DNA from: Nitrososphaeria archaeon
GTDB taxonomy: Archaea; Thermoproteota; Nitrososphaeria; Nitrososphaerales; JARVJX01
Direction: 5' to 3'
Assembly (NCBI GenBank): GCA_029775995.1
Contig: JARVJX010000007.1
Span: forward strand, 1-33,843
Length of the DNA: 33,843 nt
The notes under the pieces are model-generated. The model was not told the origin of the DNA, ran no database searches, and saw only the letters and a list, made by a program, of their open reading frames with translations. Of the stretch, positions 1-8,920 are shown in pieces (the stretch's first letter is position 1; each line of letters opens with the position of its first letter). Position numbers and translations under genes: made by a program.

Positions 1-23
1 GAAGCTCACCACGCCTAATAAGC

Positions 24-97
24 CTCTCATCAACAACAGACCAATACATAGATTAAAGCAAGACATAAGAAACTTAAAGAATTAAGCCACAAAGCAA
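24..97. repeat. Terminal inverted repeat, left copy
   Basis: These 74 bases are the exact reverse complement of the last 74 bases of the window (33770-33843). The right copy follows the 5S rRNA gene and its T-run. The left copy has no 5S gene next to it. The match may continue past the right end of the window, where the sequence would correspond to positions 1-23 here. It could be a dispersed repeat at which assembly stopped, the flank of a mobile element, or a true terminal repeat. Confidence 0.9.
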
Positions 98-347
98 GAA
101 AAGCTTGAAAAATTTATGAAATCTGTTAAAAGAGTCTAGTAAATTCAGGCTTCTAAGTAGCTATTAAGCCTTTCTGGAGTCTACAAAAGGTTTTTACTAT
201 CTTAGGCTTTGGCAGAAAAATTCATTTTAGTTTAAATTTTATGATAACTTAACAGTCTACTCTTTCATAAAAGAGACGATAAAGTAGCTTTTCTGCCACA
301 GCCACTATCTTACAAAAATTTATATTCAAGTTACAGTATTTAATTCT
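98..347. other. Gene-free leader with an inverted repeat and a promoter
   Basis: I see no gene in this stretch. A 10-base inverted repeat, TGGCAGAAAA at 210-219 and TTTTCTGCCA at 289-298, encloses about 70 bases. A TATA-like stretch (AATTTATATT, about 316-325) lies 22-30 bases before the ATG at 348 and probably drives the truncated gene that follows with little or no leader. Confidence 0.4.
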
Positions 348-722
348 ATGAAAAGGATTATAATATTGGGTGGTGGAGCTGGTGGGGCTGTTACAGCCCA
401 TAGATTATCAAAGAGGCTAAGAGGAGAAGTTGAGTTACTTTTAGTTGATAAGAGTCAGTATCACGAGTTTAGACCCTCCTACCTAAGAGTAGCTATGGGA
501 GTTAGAGAACCTGATGATATTAGGAGACCGTTATCCCTACTCAGCAACAAGTGTGTTAAGGTAGTTAATGATGAGGTCCTTGAGATAGATGCTGCAAATA
601 GGATGGTGAAGATGAAGGCCAATGGGATAAGCTATGATTATCTTGTAGTTTCGTTGGGTGCTGAGATAAAGCCAGAGCATCTTAAGGGCTCTGAGCACAT
701 ATTATTTCTGGAAAACCATTAA
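348..722 (+). pseudogene. Truncated FAD-dependent NAD(P)H/sulfide:quinone oxidoreductase
   Basis: The 124-residue product is the N-terminal FAD-binding part of a pyridine-nucleotide-disulfide oxidoreductase of the NADH dehydrogenase II / sulfide:quinone reductase group. The dinucleotide-binding motif GGGAGGAVTA follows the first beta strand (residues 8-17). The HEFRPSYLRVA stretch (about 39-49) and YDYLVVSLGAE (about 96-106) are typical of the family. Complete members have about 370-420 residues. This one stops after the first Rossmann half, and no continuation of the family is visible in any frame up to 1053. The start and an upstream TATA box look intact, so the gene probably lost its 3' part by deletion or rearrangement. 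The FAD-binding half alone is unlikely to be an active enzyme. Confidence 0.75.
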
Positions 723-1053
723 TAAGGAACAGGATAATATAAAGCTGAAATTTACATATAGGATTTTAATAACTTGATACCCTGGGGAGAAAAGGAGAAA
801 TCATTTTTTATTTAAAAAGGCTTTAATTATTTGTTTGTTTATTTTTACAAACCTACAATTACACTAAACAAGATAAGAGGTTATCAAACATTCATATTTT
901 ATCACAACAACCTAAGAAGGTAGTCTTAAGTTGTCACATGAGTAATTGAGCCTTAAAGCAGTAATTTATAAAACATAAATTTTAAGGGTTTCAAATAAAA
1001 AAGAATGGGAAAATTAAGTTAGCATACCTTACTAGAGCCCTTAAGATAGGAGT
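723..1053. other. Gene-free AT-rich interval
   Basis: No coding sequence or remnant of the truncated flavoprotein is recognisable. The stretch contains only A/T-rich sequence and the probable termination region of the thermosome gene. Confidence 0.5.
992..1004 (-). terminator. T-run downstream of thermosome gene
   Basis: Read on the minus strand this is TTCTTTTTTATTT, about 50 bases past the thermosome stop codon. Archaeal polymerase terminates at such T-rich runs without needing a hairpin. Confidence 0.4.
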
Positions 1054-2727
1054 TTAGTCGCTTGGTGTTTCTCCACCTTTTTCTCCGCCTTCCTCTCCAC
1101 CAGGTGGCGTTGGTGGCTTTGGCGTCTCTTTAGTCTTACCTGCAGCTACTACATCATCTATCCTTAATATCATACTAGCTGCTTCAGTAGCTCCCTTTAT
1201 GATCTGCTCTTTAACTACTAAAGGCTCATAAATTCCCAAAGCTTCCATATCATCCACTTTACCTTTAAATAGGTTTACACCATACCATCTATTTCCCTTA
1301 CTATGCATACTTCTTAACTCTACACCAATATCTATAGGATCTAAACCAGCATTTGTAGCTAAGGTTAAAGCTATACTTTCAATGGCATCAGCGAATCTTT
1401 GAGCTGCTAACTGCTCTCTACCTGATAAAGTATTTGACCATTCTCTTAGCTTATAGGCTAATTCAGCTTCTGGTGCTCCTCCTCCTGCAACTATATAAGG
1501 CTTTTCAATAACATCCTTAACTACCATTAAGGCATCGTGTACGCTTCTCTCAGCTTCATCTACAACTCTTTGTGATCCTCCCCTAATAAATAGGGTAACA
1601 GATTTAGGATTCTTACAGCCTTCTATGAATACCCACTTATCAGTTTCAACTTTTCTCTCTTCTACCAATTCAGCCTCACCTAAATCGTTTGGTGTTAAAT
1701 CATCTATGTTATTAACTATTCTTCCTCCAGTAGCCCTAGCCAAGTTCTTCATATCGCTTTCTTTAACTCTCCTAACAGCTAATATTCCTTTTTTAGCTAA
1801 GAAGTGTTGAGCTATATCATCTATACCCTTTTGGCATATAACTACATTTGCCCCAGTATTTACAATTTTATCCACCATTTCCTTTAGTATCTTTGTTTCT
1901 TCATCCATAAAGCGCTTTATCTGTAAAGGATCGTTTATTCTAATCTCAGCGCTAAATTCTGTTTTTTCAATTTCTAAGGGAGTGTTAAGTAAAGCTATTT
2001 TGGCCTTCTCAATTCTCTTTGGCATTCCTGAATGAACTACTTCTTTATCTAAAGCTACACCTTTAATTAGCATGGTATCCCTTAAAGAGCCTCCAGGCTT
2101 CTTCTCAACCTTAACATAATCTATTTCAACTTTATATTGTTCACCAACTTTCTCCCTAACTTGAAGTAAAGCATCTACCACAAGCTCAGCTAGGTAGTCA
2201 CTTTCTTCAGCTACTAATTTAGAGGCCATAGGTGTTGTTGCAACTTTTTTGAGCCATCCTTTATCATCAGGGTCAATCCTTATAGCTATATCTTTTAAAA
2301 TCTCTAAAGCTTTTTCAGAAGCATTTCTATATCCATCTACAATTATGATAGGATGAATATCTTTATCTATCAATTCTTCAGCCCTTTCTAATAGAGCTCC
2401 AGCTAAAACTACTACACTTGTTGTACCATCTCCAACTTCATTATCGGTAGCCTTTGCAAGCTCTACCATCATTTTAGCTGCTGGATGTTGCACATCTATC
2501 TGCTTCAGCATGGTAGCTCCATCGTTGGTTATGGTAACATCTCCTATACTATCTACTATCATTTTATCCATTCCCTTGGGTCCTAGGGAGCTTTTTACAA
2601 GCTCAGCTATGACCTTTGCAGCCATTATGTTATTTTTCTGGGCTGCTCTACCCTTAGTTTCCGTTGCTGCTTCCTTTAAAAGGAGAACCGGTTGACCTGA
2701 AGCCGTTGTAGCGGGTATTACTGCCAT
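1054..2727 (-). CDS. Thermosome subunit (group II chaperonin)
   Basis: The protein is a 557-residue subunit of the archaeal cytosolic chaperonin, which folds proteins in an ATP-driven double ring. Family motifs are all present: SLGPKGMDKM (47-56) and NDGATML (68-74) in the first equatorial half, the nucleotide-binding GDGTTS (99-104), the GGGAPEAELA stretch and NAGLDPIDI in the second equatorial half. Length is normal for the family (about 540-560). The tail is Gly/Glu-rich with repeated GG pairs, in place of the more usual Met-containing GGM tail. The ATG start is supported by a GAGGTGAT Shine-Dalgarno sequence 8-10 bases upstream and by a TATA box farther up. It is transcribed alone. Only one subunit gene lies in this window, so whether the ring is homo-oligomeric cannot be judged. 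Confidence 0.97.
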   Translation of the reverse strand: MAVIPATTASGQPVLLLKEAATETKGRAAQKNNIMAAKVIAELVKSSLGPKGMDKMIVDSIGDVTITNDGATMLKQIDVQHPAAKMMVELAKATDNEVGDGTTSVVVLAGALLERAEELIDKDIHPIIIVDGYRNASEKALEILKDIAIRIDPDDKGWLKKVATTPMASKLVAEESDYLAELVVDALLQVREKVGEQYKVEIDYVKVEKKPGGSLRDTMLIKGVALDKEVVHSGMPKRIEKAKIALLNTPLEIEKTEFSAEIRINDPLQIKRFMDEETKILKEMVDKIVNTGANVVICQKGIDDIAQHFLAKKGILAVRRVKESDMKNLARATGGRIVNNIDDLTPNDLGEAELVEERKVETDKWVFIEGCKNPKSVTLFIRGGSQRVVDEAERSVHDALMVVKDVIEKPYIVAGGGAPEAELAYKLREWSNTLSGREQLAAQRFADAIESIALTLATNAGLDPIDIGVELRSMHSKGNRWYGVNLFKGKVDDMEALGIYEPLVVKEQIIKGATEAASMILRIDDVVAAGKTKETPKPPTPPGGEEGGEKGGETPSD

Positions 2728-2770
2728 TCATCTATCACCTCAATATCATATGATGGTCTATTTTTCCTAA

Positions 2771-2780
2771 TTTTTATATT
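2771..2780 (-). promoter_or_regulatory. TATA box of thermosome gene
   Basis: AATATAAAAA on the minus strand lies about 45-50 bases before the ATG. This predicts a leader of about 23 bases containing the GAGGTGAT ribosome binding site at 2733-2741. Confidence 0.55.
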
Positions 2781-2948
2781 TTTCTCTTATATTTGTGCAA
2801 TAGGATTGTACTGGCATGTTCGTGTGTAAAAAGAGGAGTTAAAGGAGCTAAACCTACACATATTGGTGCGAGAGTGAAATAATTTTATAGTGAAATAAGA
2901 AAGGACTATGACTACAAAAACTACTAGAATTTTTAGTTTAGATATAAG

Positions 2949-3654
2949 GAGGTTGTCAACTTAGCGTGAGCAGGTTGTATAGATGGTAGGCTTCCATCTC
3001 CATCCATTTCTCAGCGCTCTTTAGGCTTCTTCTGTAGGGATAGTTGTTGTAGAACCTCTTCGTCCTATGCTTAAGGATGCTGAACCACTGCTCTAGGGCC
3101 TTACGCTTACCGAAGGTCTCCTTCCTATATAAAGCCTTGGGCTTCTAGGGCATAAGGATACCATGGTCCTCGGTCGAAGAGGATGAGGGGCTTATTCAAA
3201 CATCTATACTACCCTTCTCAGGAAGAGGCTTGCCTTAAGGTTAGACCTGGCATGGGATAGTAGATAGCTAAGACCTCCTTAGAGGCTACATCCCTTCAGA
3301 GTAGATAGAACTGAGATCTCCTACCTTCACCTTCGTCTAATCCATGGCTACAACCTATCTCACCCTCCTCCCCAAGCTTGGCATAAAGGGCTTAAGCTTC
3401 AAGTACCAAGGCCTGATGGCCTCTTGGCTTACTTTAGGCTAGGCTGCGAAGCAAAGCCCTAGCCTTCCTGAAGCTTAGACCAGCATGGTCTAGGGTATGG
3501 ATAAGGACTTCAGCCTAGCGGGCTTACGCCTAAGCCAAAAGACTCTTTTATCTTGAAAAAGATTCATCGAAGGGGATAGCGCCCAGATCACCTCCAGTAG
3601 AGTCAAGCCCTACAGGATGGGGTGGACGTCACCCCTCTTAAGTTGACAACCTCT
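2949..3654 (-). mobile_element. Decayed IS6/IS240-like insertion sequence
   Basis: A 15-base perfect inverted repeat, GAGGTTGTCAACTTA at 2949-2963 and its complement at 3640-3654, bounds a 706-base segment, a normal size for an IS6-family element. The transposase inside is read from the minus strand and is broken. No matching 8-base target duplication is seen at the ends, so the insertion is old or its flanks have been rearranged. The right end abuts a fragment of a second, unrelated transposase. Confidence 0.8.
2956..3567 (-). pseudogene. IS6/IS240-like DDE transposase, frameshifted
   Basis: Conceptual translation across frames recovers a DDE transposase of about 204 codons. It shows an N-terminal helix region (SQEAIRPWYLKLKP), a first catalytic block that now reads MD-stop-TKVKVG where VDETKVKV is expected, KEVLAIYY, the second block ILFDRGPWYPYALE, and a C-terminal block ETFGKRKALEQWFSILKHR with the presumed catalytic Glu, ending near AYHLYNLLT. 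At least two frameshifts (around residues 70 and 110) and several in-frame stops interrupt it, so it cannot make an active enzyme. The last block is the best preserved, with about 70 uninterrupted codons. The assignment to IS6/IS240-like rests on these motifs, the element length and the short terminal repeats. Confidence 0.7.
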
Positions 3655-3664
3655 GTGTAGATGA

Positions 3665-4035
3665 GCATTCATTCCTCTAAGTATATCTTTAGGTCCTGGA
3701 AATGAGCATGACTCAAGAAGGATAGATGATTTATTGAAGGGCTTGGAGGAGCCTCCAAGAGAGTTATACGCTTACTCAGTATGCGATACTGAACCCATAA
3801 GAGGTAAGCTATCATCCACGAATAGCAAGGCAAATATATAAATTCTAGGAAGGGTAGGAAGCCTAAACCATACCATATCGAGATCTATAAGAAGATGAGG
3901 TCAGCTGTTGAGAGATTCTATGGATGGCTTAAAAGCTTCAGAAGAATAATAATAAGATATGAGAGGATAGCAATAATATACAAAGCACTCATAACAATAG
4001 CATGTATAATAATACACTTAAGATATGGAGTTTAG
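3665..4035 (+). pseudogene. IS5-like transposase, C-terminal fragment
   Basis: This is the C-terminal third of a DDE transposase of the IS5/DDE_Tnp_1 kind. It begins as FIPLSISLGPGNEHDSRR, continues DTEPIRGKLSS, then shifts frame near 3838 into NSRKGRKPKPYHIEIYKK and SAVERFYGWLKSFRR, ending IHLRYGV with a TAG stop. The VERFxxWLKxFRR block carries the catalytic Glu of this family. The first two thirds are missing. The fragment begins right at the edge of the IS6-like element, which suggests that one insertion or rearrangement truncated the other. I could not find the missing 5' part on the far side. Confidence 0.7.
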
Positions 4036-4157
4036 AGATGAGTTCATCTATAAAATCTATCTTTAGAAATTGCTGAACTATCCTTAATAAGAGATCTTTT
4101 AATTGCTTTAAAACACCACTTTTTTTCTTTAACTATAAAAGAATTCTGTATAGAGAT

Positions 4158-4844
4158 TTATAATAAAAAATTCTCTTTGGCCATCTTAAAAACTTTTAAC
4201 CACTCCTCCCACTTCAACTTCCCTGTTTGAGTATTTTGCCTACTTGGATGATAAGAAGCAATTAAAATATAATTCCCAATTCTATAATTTTCTCCATGCT
4301 TAAATTCTAACTTTATTTTGTACCCTTTCCCTCTCATTATGCTTAGAAAGTTTTCAAAGGCAATTCTTCCCAAAGTTATAACCACTTTTACATTTTTTAG
4401 TAGGCTAAGCTCTTCTCTCAGATACATCCTACAATTTTTCAATTCATCTCTATTGGGTTTATTCTTTGGTGGAGCGCATCTTAAGCTTGCAGTTATATAA
4501 ACATCCTTTAAAAGCAAGCCATCATCCCTACTAATACTTACAGGTTGATTGGCAAAACCAAGCTCATACAAGGCTTTAACCAACCATTCTCCTGATCCAT
4601 CTCCAGTAAACATCCTTCCTGTTCTATTCCCTCCATGGGCAGCGGGGGCTAAACCTATTATAAGCAATTTTGCGTTAATATCCCCAAAACCAGGTATAGG
4701 CTTAGCCCAATAATTCCAATTTTTATAACGCTTAGGTTTATTCTTAGCTAACTCTTTTATGTAAGAGGCTAATCTTGGACATTTTTTGCAGCTAATGATC
4801 CTTTCATTTAGCTCCTCTAACTCTTTAAACACATTCTTTATCAA
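4158..4844 (-). CDS. Uracil-DNA glycosylase, family 5 (UDGb)
   Basis: The enzyme removes uracil (and in this family also other deaminated bases) from DNA, which matters in hot-living archaea where cytosine deaminates quickly. The 228-residue protein has the family 5 signature GLAPAAHGGNRTGRMFTGD (about 64-82), four cysteines placed for a 4Fe-4S cluster (C19, C22, C123, C138), and the C-terminal SYHPSRQNTQTG motif with the active-site His (H199). The start is a TTG at 4842-4844. It lies in the same frame as, and 18 bases after, the stop of the nadK gene, so the two are probably co-transcribed. No strong ribosome binding site precedes it. The first catalytic loop lacks the Asp found in other UDG families, as is normal for family 5. 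Confidence 0.93.
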   Translation of the reverse strand: MIKNVFKELEELNERIISCKKCPRLASYIKELAKNKPKRYKNWNYWAKPIPGFGDINAKLLIIGLAPAAHGGNRTGRMFTGDGSGEWLVKALYELGFANQPVSISRDDGLLLKDVYITASLRCAPPKNKPNRDELKNCRMYLREELSLLKNVKVVITLGRIAFENFLSIMRGKGYKIKLEFKHGENYRIGNYILIASYHPSRQNTQTGKLKWEEWLKVFKMAKENFLL

Positions 4845-4862
4845 ACGGAAAATTTTTAGCCT

Positions 4863-5651
4863 TTAAAAGCCTAAATTGTGAAGTTGTCTTAAGCTCCTTT
4901 TGTGTAAACGAACGAATCTAACAGGCTCTTCATGTTTCTTAACTTGAACCATTTCACCAGAATCTACTTTCTCATAAAACTGCCCATCTAAGACCAAAAG
5001 ACACTCTTGATTTGCTACTAGGCTTAAAGGGTTAGGAGGTAAAATAAGAGAAGGTAATCGATTTAAGGGAGCAATAGGAGTAACTATAAAGAGCTCTAAA
5101 TTTTCATAAGTTATGGGTCCCCCTAAAGAATAAGAGTGGCCTGTGGTTCCTGTAGGTGTGCTTACTAATAGACCATCCATCTTTTCACTTAACTCATCCT
5201 CTTTTGAGAAGATGAGCTTAAAGGTTGGAGTATGCAAAGGTTCAGCCCTAATGAGTAATACCTCGTTCATAACAGGAGGGTAACTTTTACCTTTAAATTC
5301 AACTTTAATTCTCATCCTCTGTTCAATTATAAAGTTTCCCTTCAAAATTTTTTCTAAAGCCTCTTGAAATTCTTGAGGCTTAACTTCAGCTAAAATTCCC
5401 CTCCCACCAGCATTTATCCCAAGAATAGGAATATTAGCTTTAACTATTCTACTGCACCTTATGATGGTTCCATCTCCACCTACACTTATGAGCAAATCAA
5501 CATCCTCAAACTTCAAATCCAAATCTTTATCTGATAAAAATTCTTCTGAATAATTTACCCTAAAGGCTTTTAGGATATCCTTTATCTTAAGAGAGGCCTT
5601 TAAAGCCCCTTCATGCTTATCCTTAATCAATAAAAGAGCCTTTTTAACCAT
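4863..5651 (-). CDS. nadK: NAD kinase
   Basis: The enzyme phosphorylates NAD to NADP in the cytosol. At 262 residues it has the standard length. It shows the diagnostic GGDGT motif with catalytic Asp (58-62), the INAGGRGILAEV segment (about 79-90) and the glycine/threonine-rich block STPTGTTGHSYSLGGP (about 164-179) that holds the nucleotide. The ATG start follows an A/G-rich stretch (TTAGTTAAAGGGGTT). It is the first gene of a two-gene unit with the uracil-DNA glycosylase, 18 bases apart. Nothing looks unusual in the sequence. Confidence 0.95.
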   Translation of the reverse strand: MVKKALLLIKDKHEGALKASLKIKDILKAFRVNYSEEFLSDKDLDLKFEDVDLLISVGGDGTIIRCSRIVKANIPILGINAGGRGILAEVKPQEFQEALEKILKGNFIIEQRMRIKVEFKGKSYPPVMNEVLLIRAEPLHTPTFKLIFSKEDELSEKMDGLLVSTPTGTTGHSYSLGGPITYENLELFIVTPIAPLNRLPSLILPPNPLSLVANQECLLVLDGQFYEKVDSGEMVQVKKHEEPVRFVRLHKRSLRQLHNLGF

Positions 5652-5807
5652 AACCCCTTTAACTAAAAAAAAGAAAGATAAGAGTTTTACGAGAAATAAG
5701 AGTAAGAAGGTCTTCCCTTTTCCATTAACAAATTACTTAACCTTTTTATATAGTCTCCCTCCTGTTTATATCTAAGTTTGTGTTTTAATAGAGTATATTA
5801 TAATCTT

Positions 5808-6296
5808 TTATTCTTCGATTATAATTTTGCCTAACATCCCTCTCTCTAAATGACCTGGAACAGTACATATATAACTGAAAGAACCAGCTCTATTTGCAGT
5901 AAATATTATACTACTTTCAACATCAGGGAAGATGGGTTTTGATGGTGAACCTATAGAAGCTCCAAATAAAGGAGTTGCATCAAACTTTAACTCTTGAACA
6001 ATAGCAAAGGTGTGAGGTATTTGACCTTTGTTGATGAAGTTTATTTTTACTGTTTCACCAACCTTTACTTTAAGGGTTGGTCCAGGCGATGATAAAGCTT
6101 GCCCTTCAAAGGCAAATCCGTATTTGTCATCAAATTCTCCTCCAATTAAAGTTATCTCTACTGTTGGAGCTCTTGGTTGAGCTTGTTGTAAAGGGGAAAG
6201 TGGAGCCACTAAGACAACTATAATAGCAAGTAATATTACTATTCCAATGACAAGGGCAGCAATGTAAGCAAGCTTTAAGCTCTTCATCTTACTCAC
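5808..6296 (-). CDS. Membrane-anchored blue-copper protein (cupredoxin)
   Basis: A 162-residue type 1 copper protein. An N-terminal uncleaved signal anchor (about 9-31) is followed by a Pro/Gln-rich linker and a cupredoxin domain (about 45-162). The copper ligands are visible: H95 in IPHTF, then C144, H149 and M154 in CTVPGHLERGM. It starts with GTG overlapping the stop of the subunit IV gene (GTGA), so it is translationally coupled to the oxidase genes. By analogy with sulfocyanin-like proteins of archaeal respiratory chains, it probably sits outside the membrane and passes electrons to the oxidase. That role is inferred from gene position. It could also be a copper-delivery protein, but the complete His-Cys-His-Met ligand set favours electron transfer. 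Confidence 0.85.
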   Translation of the reverse strand: MSKMKSLKLAYIAALVIGIVILLAIIVVLVAPLSPLQQAQPRAPTVEITLIGGEFDDKYGFAFEGQALSSPGPTLKVKVGETVKINFINKGQIPHTFAIVQELKFDATPLFGASIGSPSKPIFPDVESSIIFTANRAGSFSYICTVPGHLERGMLGKIIIEE

Positions 6297-6562
6297 TCCA
6301 TGGCATGAGTTATACTTAGAATCATACCTATTATCAATCCACTTCCTGTAAGAAAGCTCGCTAAATAAAGCATAGAAACACCCTTTGGCTCTTTAAGGAC
6401 ATTTTGGTAAAAGAAAACTACTAAAGAAGCTTGAAGCCAGGCTAGGACCATTATACTTATTACTCTAAGATTTGAAGCTTTTACCCCTCCAAAAATCACT
6501 AACTGTAAAAGGGTAGCCAAGATTAAAGCTATCCAAACAGCAAAATAACCTAGGGTTCTCAT
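6293..6562 (-). CDS. Cytochrome c oxidase subunit IV-like (three TM)
   Basis: This 89-residue protein has three hydrophobic segments (about 5-25, 33-53 and 63-85) and the compact size and layout of the prokaryotic oxidase subunit IV (COX4_pro, CoxD/CyoD type), a stabilising subunit without redox cofactors. The sequence FFYQNVLKEPKG between segments two and three resembles the family loop. The ATG start has GGTGAT 3-8 bases upstream. It sits 9 bases after the fused subunit I-III gene and overlaps the cupredoxin gene by 4 bases. Its assignment rests on size, topology and position, since the family has few fixed residues. Confidence 0.75.
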   Translation of the reverse strand: MRTLGYFAVWIALILATLLQLVIFGGVKASNLRVISIMVLAWLQASLVVFFYQNVLKEPKGVSMLYLASFLTGSGLIIGMILSITHAME

Positions 6563-6571
6563 GCCATCACC

Positions 6572-8911
6572 CTATATGAGGTACAATAAGGGAAATATAA
6601 AGAGCCATACAACATCCACAAAGTTCCAATACATATCAAAGTATTCTACAGAATCATAGTTTTCTCTACTAAATCCTCCTTTGTAAGCCCTTACTAAAAG
6701 GTATAATAACACAATTAATCCAGCTAACACATGAGCTCCATGTATTCCTGTAGTAGTGTAAAATATGGTTGCAGGTAAGCTGCTTGAAGGGGTAAACCCA
6801 TGCTTAAATAACTCTTCCCACTCAATACCCTTATTTATTAAGAACAATAAACCTAAAGCAAAGGTAAGGAGGAGGCCTAGCTTTAAACCCCTTTGTTCTC
6901 CTTTTCTTATGAAATTTAAAGCCATCATAGCTGTAAGGCTACTTGTAATAAGTAAAAAGGTATTAATTGAGGCAAGTTTAAGATCAAAGACTTCTCCCAA
7001 TATAGGCCAGCTTGTACTGTTAGCTCTTATAAATAGATAGCCTCCTAAAATTGAGCTAAAGAATACAACTTCTCCAAATAGGAAGAACCAAACCCCTAAC
7101 TTCATATTACAAATACTTGAAAAGGGCCATCTTTCCCCCACTTCAGGCTCCCTTATTACAAACCTACCTAATATATTCTCTTTAGCCCAACCAAATAAGG
7201 CTATAGCAAAAATTATACTCCCAATTAGAAGAATAAAGATCGATAAACTAACCCCTAATAAAGCTAAAAAGGTTCCAAGGGCTACCATCAGGGGACCTTT
7301 ACTTAAATGAACATTATGAGTTTCAGATTCTACAGAACCACCATTAGCATTTATTACCTTTATAGTTCCATCCGATTCAACCTCTGGATTAACATCAAAG
7401 TTATGATAGGGTGGAGGAGATGGAACCATCCACTCAAGGCTCCAAGAGCCCCAAGGATTACTTTCAGCCCTTTTACCATTTCTCAGGCTCTTCAATAAAA
7501 TTAGAAAGAATATTATCCATGATATTGCAAAGATAAAAGAGCCTATGGTAGATAGGTAATTGTTTAACCAAAGGCTTCCCTCCTCAGAATATACAGCAAC
7601 ACGCCTAGGCATATCTACCAAAAGATGCATGGGAAAGTAAAGTAGGTTAAAGCCTATCATGTAAATGGTAAAATGAAGCTTCCCTAATCTCTCACTATAC
7701 ATACGACCAGTCATTTTAGGCCACCAATAGTAAAGAGCAGCAATTAAACCTCCTGTAGCCCCTCCCACTAAAGTGTAGTGGAAGTGTGCAACTATCCAAT
7801 AGGTCCCTCTTAAGTTGTAATCTAAGGCTACCGATGAGTTAAATACACCCGTTATACCTCCAACTATAAACAAGGCAAGGGAACCTAAAGCAAAGAGCAT
7901 GGGAGTCTTAAATCTTATGGAGGCTCTAAATAGGGTTAGTATGAGGCATAGGGTGATGATTCCAAAGGGTATAGAGATGGCTTCTGTAGTTATGGTCATG
8001 AACTTTCTAAAGCCTGGATCTATCCCTGTTACAAACATATGGTGGGCCCAAACTATGAAGCTCATTGCAGAACCAATTATAGCTGCAAAAATTAGTATTC
8101 TCTTTCCGTAAAGGGGTCTCCTAGCAAACACAGGGAATATCTCAGCTATAGCCATTAAACCTGGCATTAAAAGGATGTAAACTTCAGGATGGCCAAAGAA
8201 CCAAAAAAGATGGTCCCAGAGAATTGCCCCTCCTTCATTAGATAAAAAGTAGAGAGTACCTAATAACCTATCAGCCACTAACATTATAACCCCAGCTAAA
8301 ATGGATGGGAAGGCCAATAGCATCATGAAAACCGTTAACAAAATTCCCCAACTATACATGGGCATTTTAAAGAGGCTCATACCTTTAGCTCTTAATCTAA
8401 ATATGGTTACCAAAAAGTTTACAGTACCCATGGTAACTGAAGCAATCAACATTAGTAATCCAGCCCCTCCTAAAGTTACCCCTAATTGTCTGCTATAGTT
8501 TAGGGTATTGAGGGGAGCATAAACCGTCCATCCAGTATCAATGGCTCCTCCTGGTGTAAAGAATCCTACGGCTGCTAACAAGCCTCCAAAAAGGTAAAAC
8601 CAGTAGCTCATGGCATTTAACCTTGGGAAGGCTAAATCTCTTGCTCCTATCTGTAAGGGAACAATATAGTTTGCAAAGGCAAAGGCTAAAGGAGATAGAA
8701 ACCATAAAACCATTATAAGGCCATGAACCGTTACAGCCTGATTAAAGGGGCCTGCTGAAAGAAATTGGTTATTAGGGAGCATGAGCTGAATTCTCATTAA
8801 TATGGCTAAAGCACCTCCTAAAATTAAAAAGTAAAGGGATGTTACTAAATAAAGAATTCCAATATCTTTATGATTCGTTGTGAAAAGCCAACGGGTTAAA
8901 GAGCTATCCAA
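6572..8911 (-). CDS. Cytochrome c oxidase, fused subunits I and III
   Basis: This 779-residue membrane protein is the catalytic subunit of a heme-copper oxygen reductase joined to subunit III. Residues 1-480 form the twelve-helix subunit I: H63 and H378 (low-spin heme), H376 (high-spin heme), and H241, H290 and H291 (CuB). The motif GHPEVY (240-245) includes the Glu and the Tyr that cross-links to His, which makes it an A1-type enzyme. Arginines 436-437 are the heme-propionate pair. After a hydrophilic linker (480-540) and extra helices, residues about 580-779 are subunit III. Such fusions are known in archaeal SoxM-type oxidases. The start is a TTG preceded by GTGAGATGG, which overlaps the end of the subunit II gene. 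It reduces oxygen to water and pumps protons. Confidence 0.95.
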   Translation of the reverse strand: MDSSLTRWLFTTNHKDIGILYLVTSLYFLILGGALAILMRIQLMLPNNQFLSAGPFNQAVTVHGLIMVLWFLSPLAFAFANYIVPLQIGARDLAFPRLNAMSYWFYLFGGLLAAVGFFTPGGAIDTGWTVYAPLNTLNYSRQLGVTLGGAGLLMLIASVTMGTVNFLVTIFRLRAKGMSLFKMPMYSWGILLTVFMMLLAFPSILAGVIMLVADRLLGTLYFLSNEGGAILWDHLFWFFGHPEVYILLMPGLMAIAEIFPVFARRPLYGKRILIFAAIIGSAMSFIVWAHHMFVTGIDPGFRKFMTITTEAISIPFGIITLCLILTLFRASIRFKTPMLFALGSLALFIVGGITGVFNSSVALDYNLRGTYWIVAHFHYTLVGGATGGLIAALYYWWPKMTGRMYSERLGKLHFTIYMIGFNLLYFPMHLLVDMPRRVAVYSEEGSLWLNNYLSTIGSFIFAISWIIFFLILLKSLRNGKRAESNPWGSWSLEWMVPSPPPYHNFDVNPEVESDGTIKVINANGGSVESETHNVHLSKGPLMVALGTFLALLGVSLSIFILLIGSIIFAIALFGWAKENILGRFVIREPEVGERWPFSSICNMKLGVWFFLFGEVVFFSSILGGYLFIRANSTSWPILGEVFDLKLASINTFLLITSSLTAMMALNFIRKGEQRGLKLGLLLTFALGLLFLINKGIEWEELFKHGFTPSSSLPATIFYTTTGIHGAHVLAGLIVLLYLLVRAYKGGFSRENYDSVEYFDMYWNFVDVVWLFIFPLLYLI

Positions 8912-8920
8912 TTTACCATC

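Noticed and set aside
1625-2695. Plus-strand frames inside the thermosome gene
   Set aside because: They lie opposite a long conserved gene, encode no recognisable protein and are shadows of its codon pattern. The same holds for small frames opposite the oxidase, primase, nrdJ and other genes.
2789-2803. TTTGTGCAATAGG near the thermosome promoter, similar to the MITE-like ends
   Set aside because: The match is only about 9-10 bases with no partner copy, which is easily chance in AT-rich DNA.
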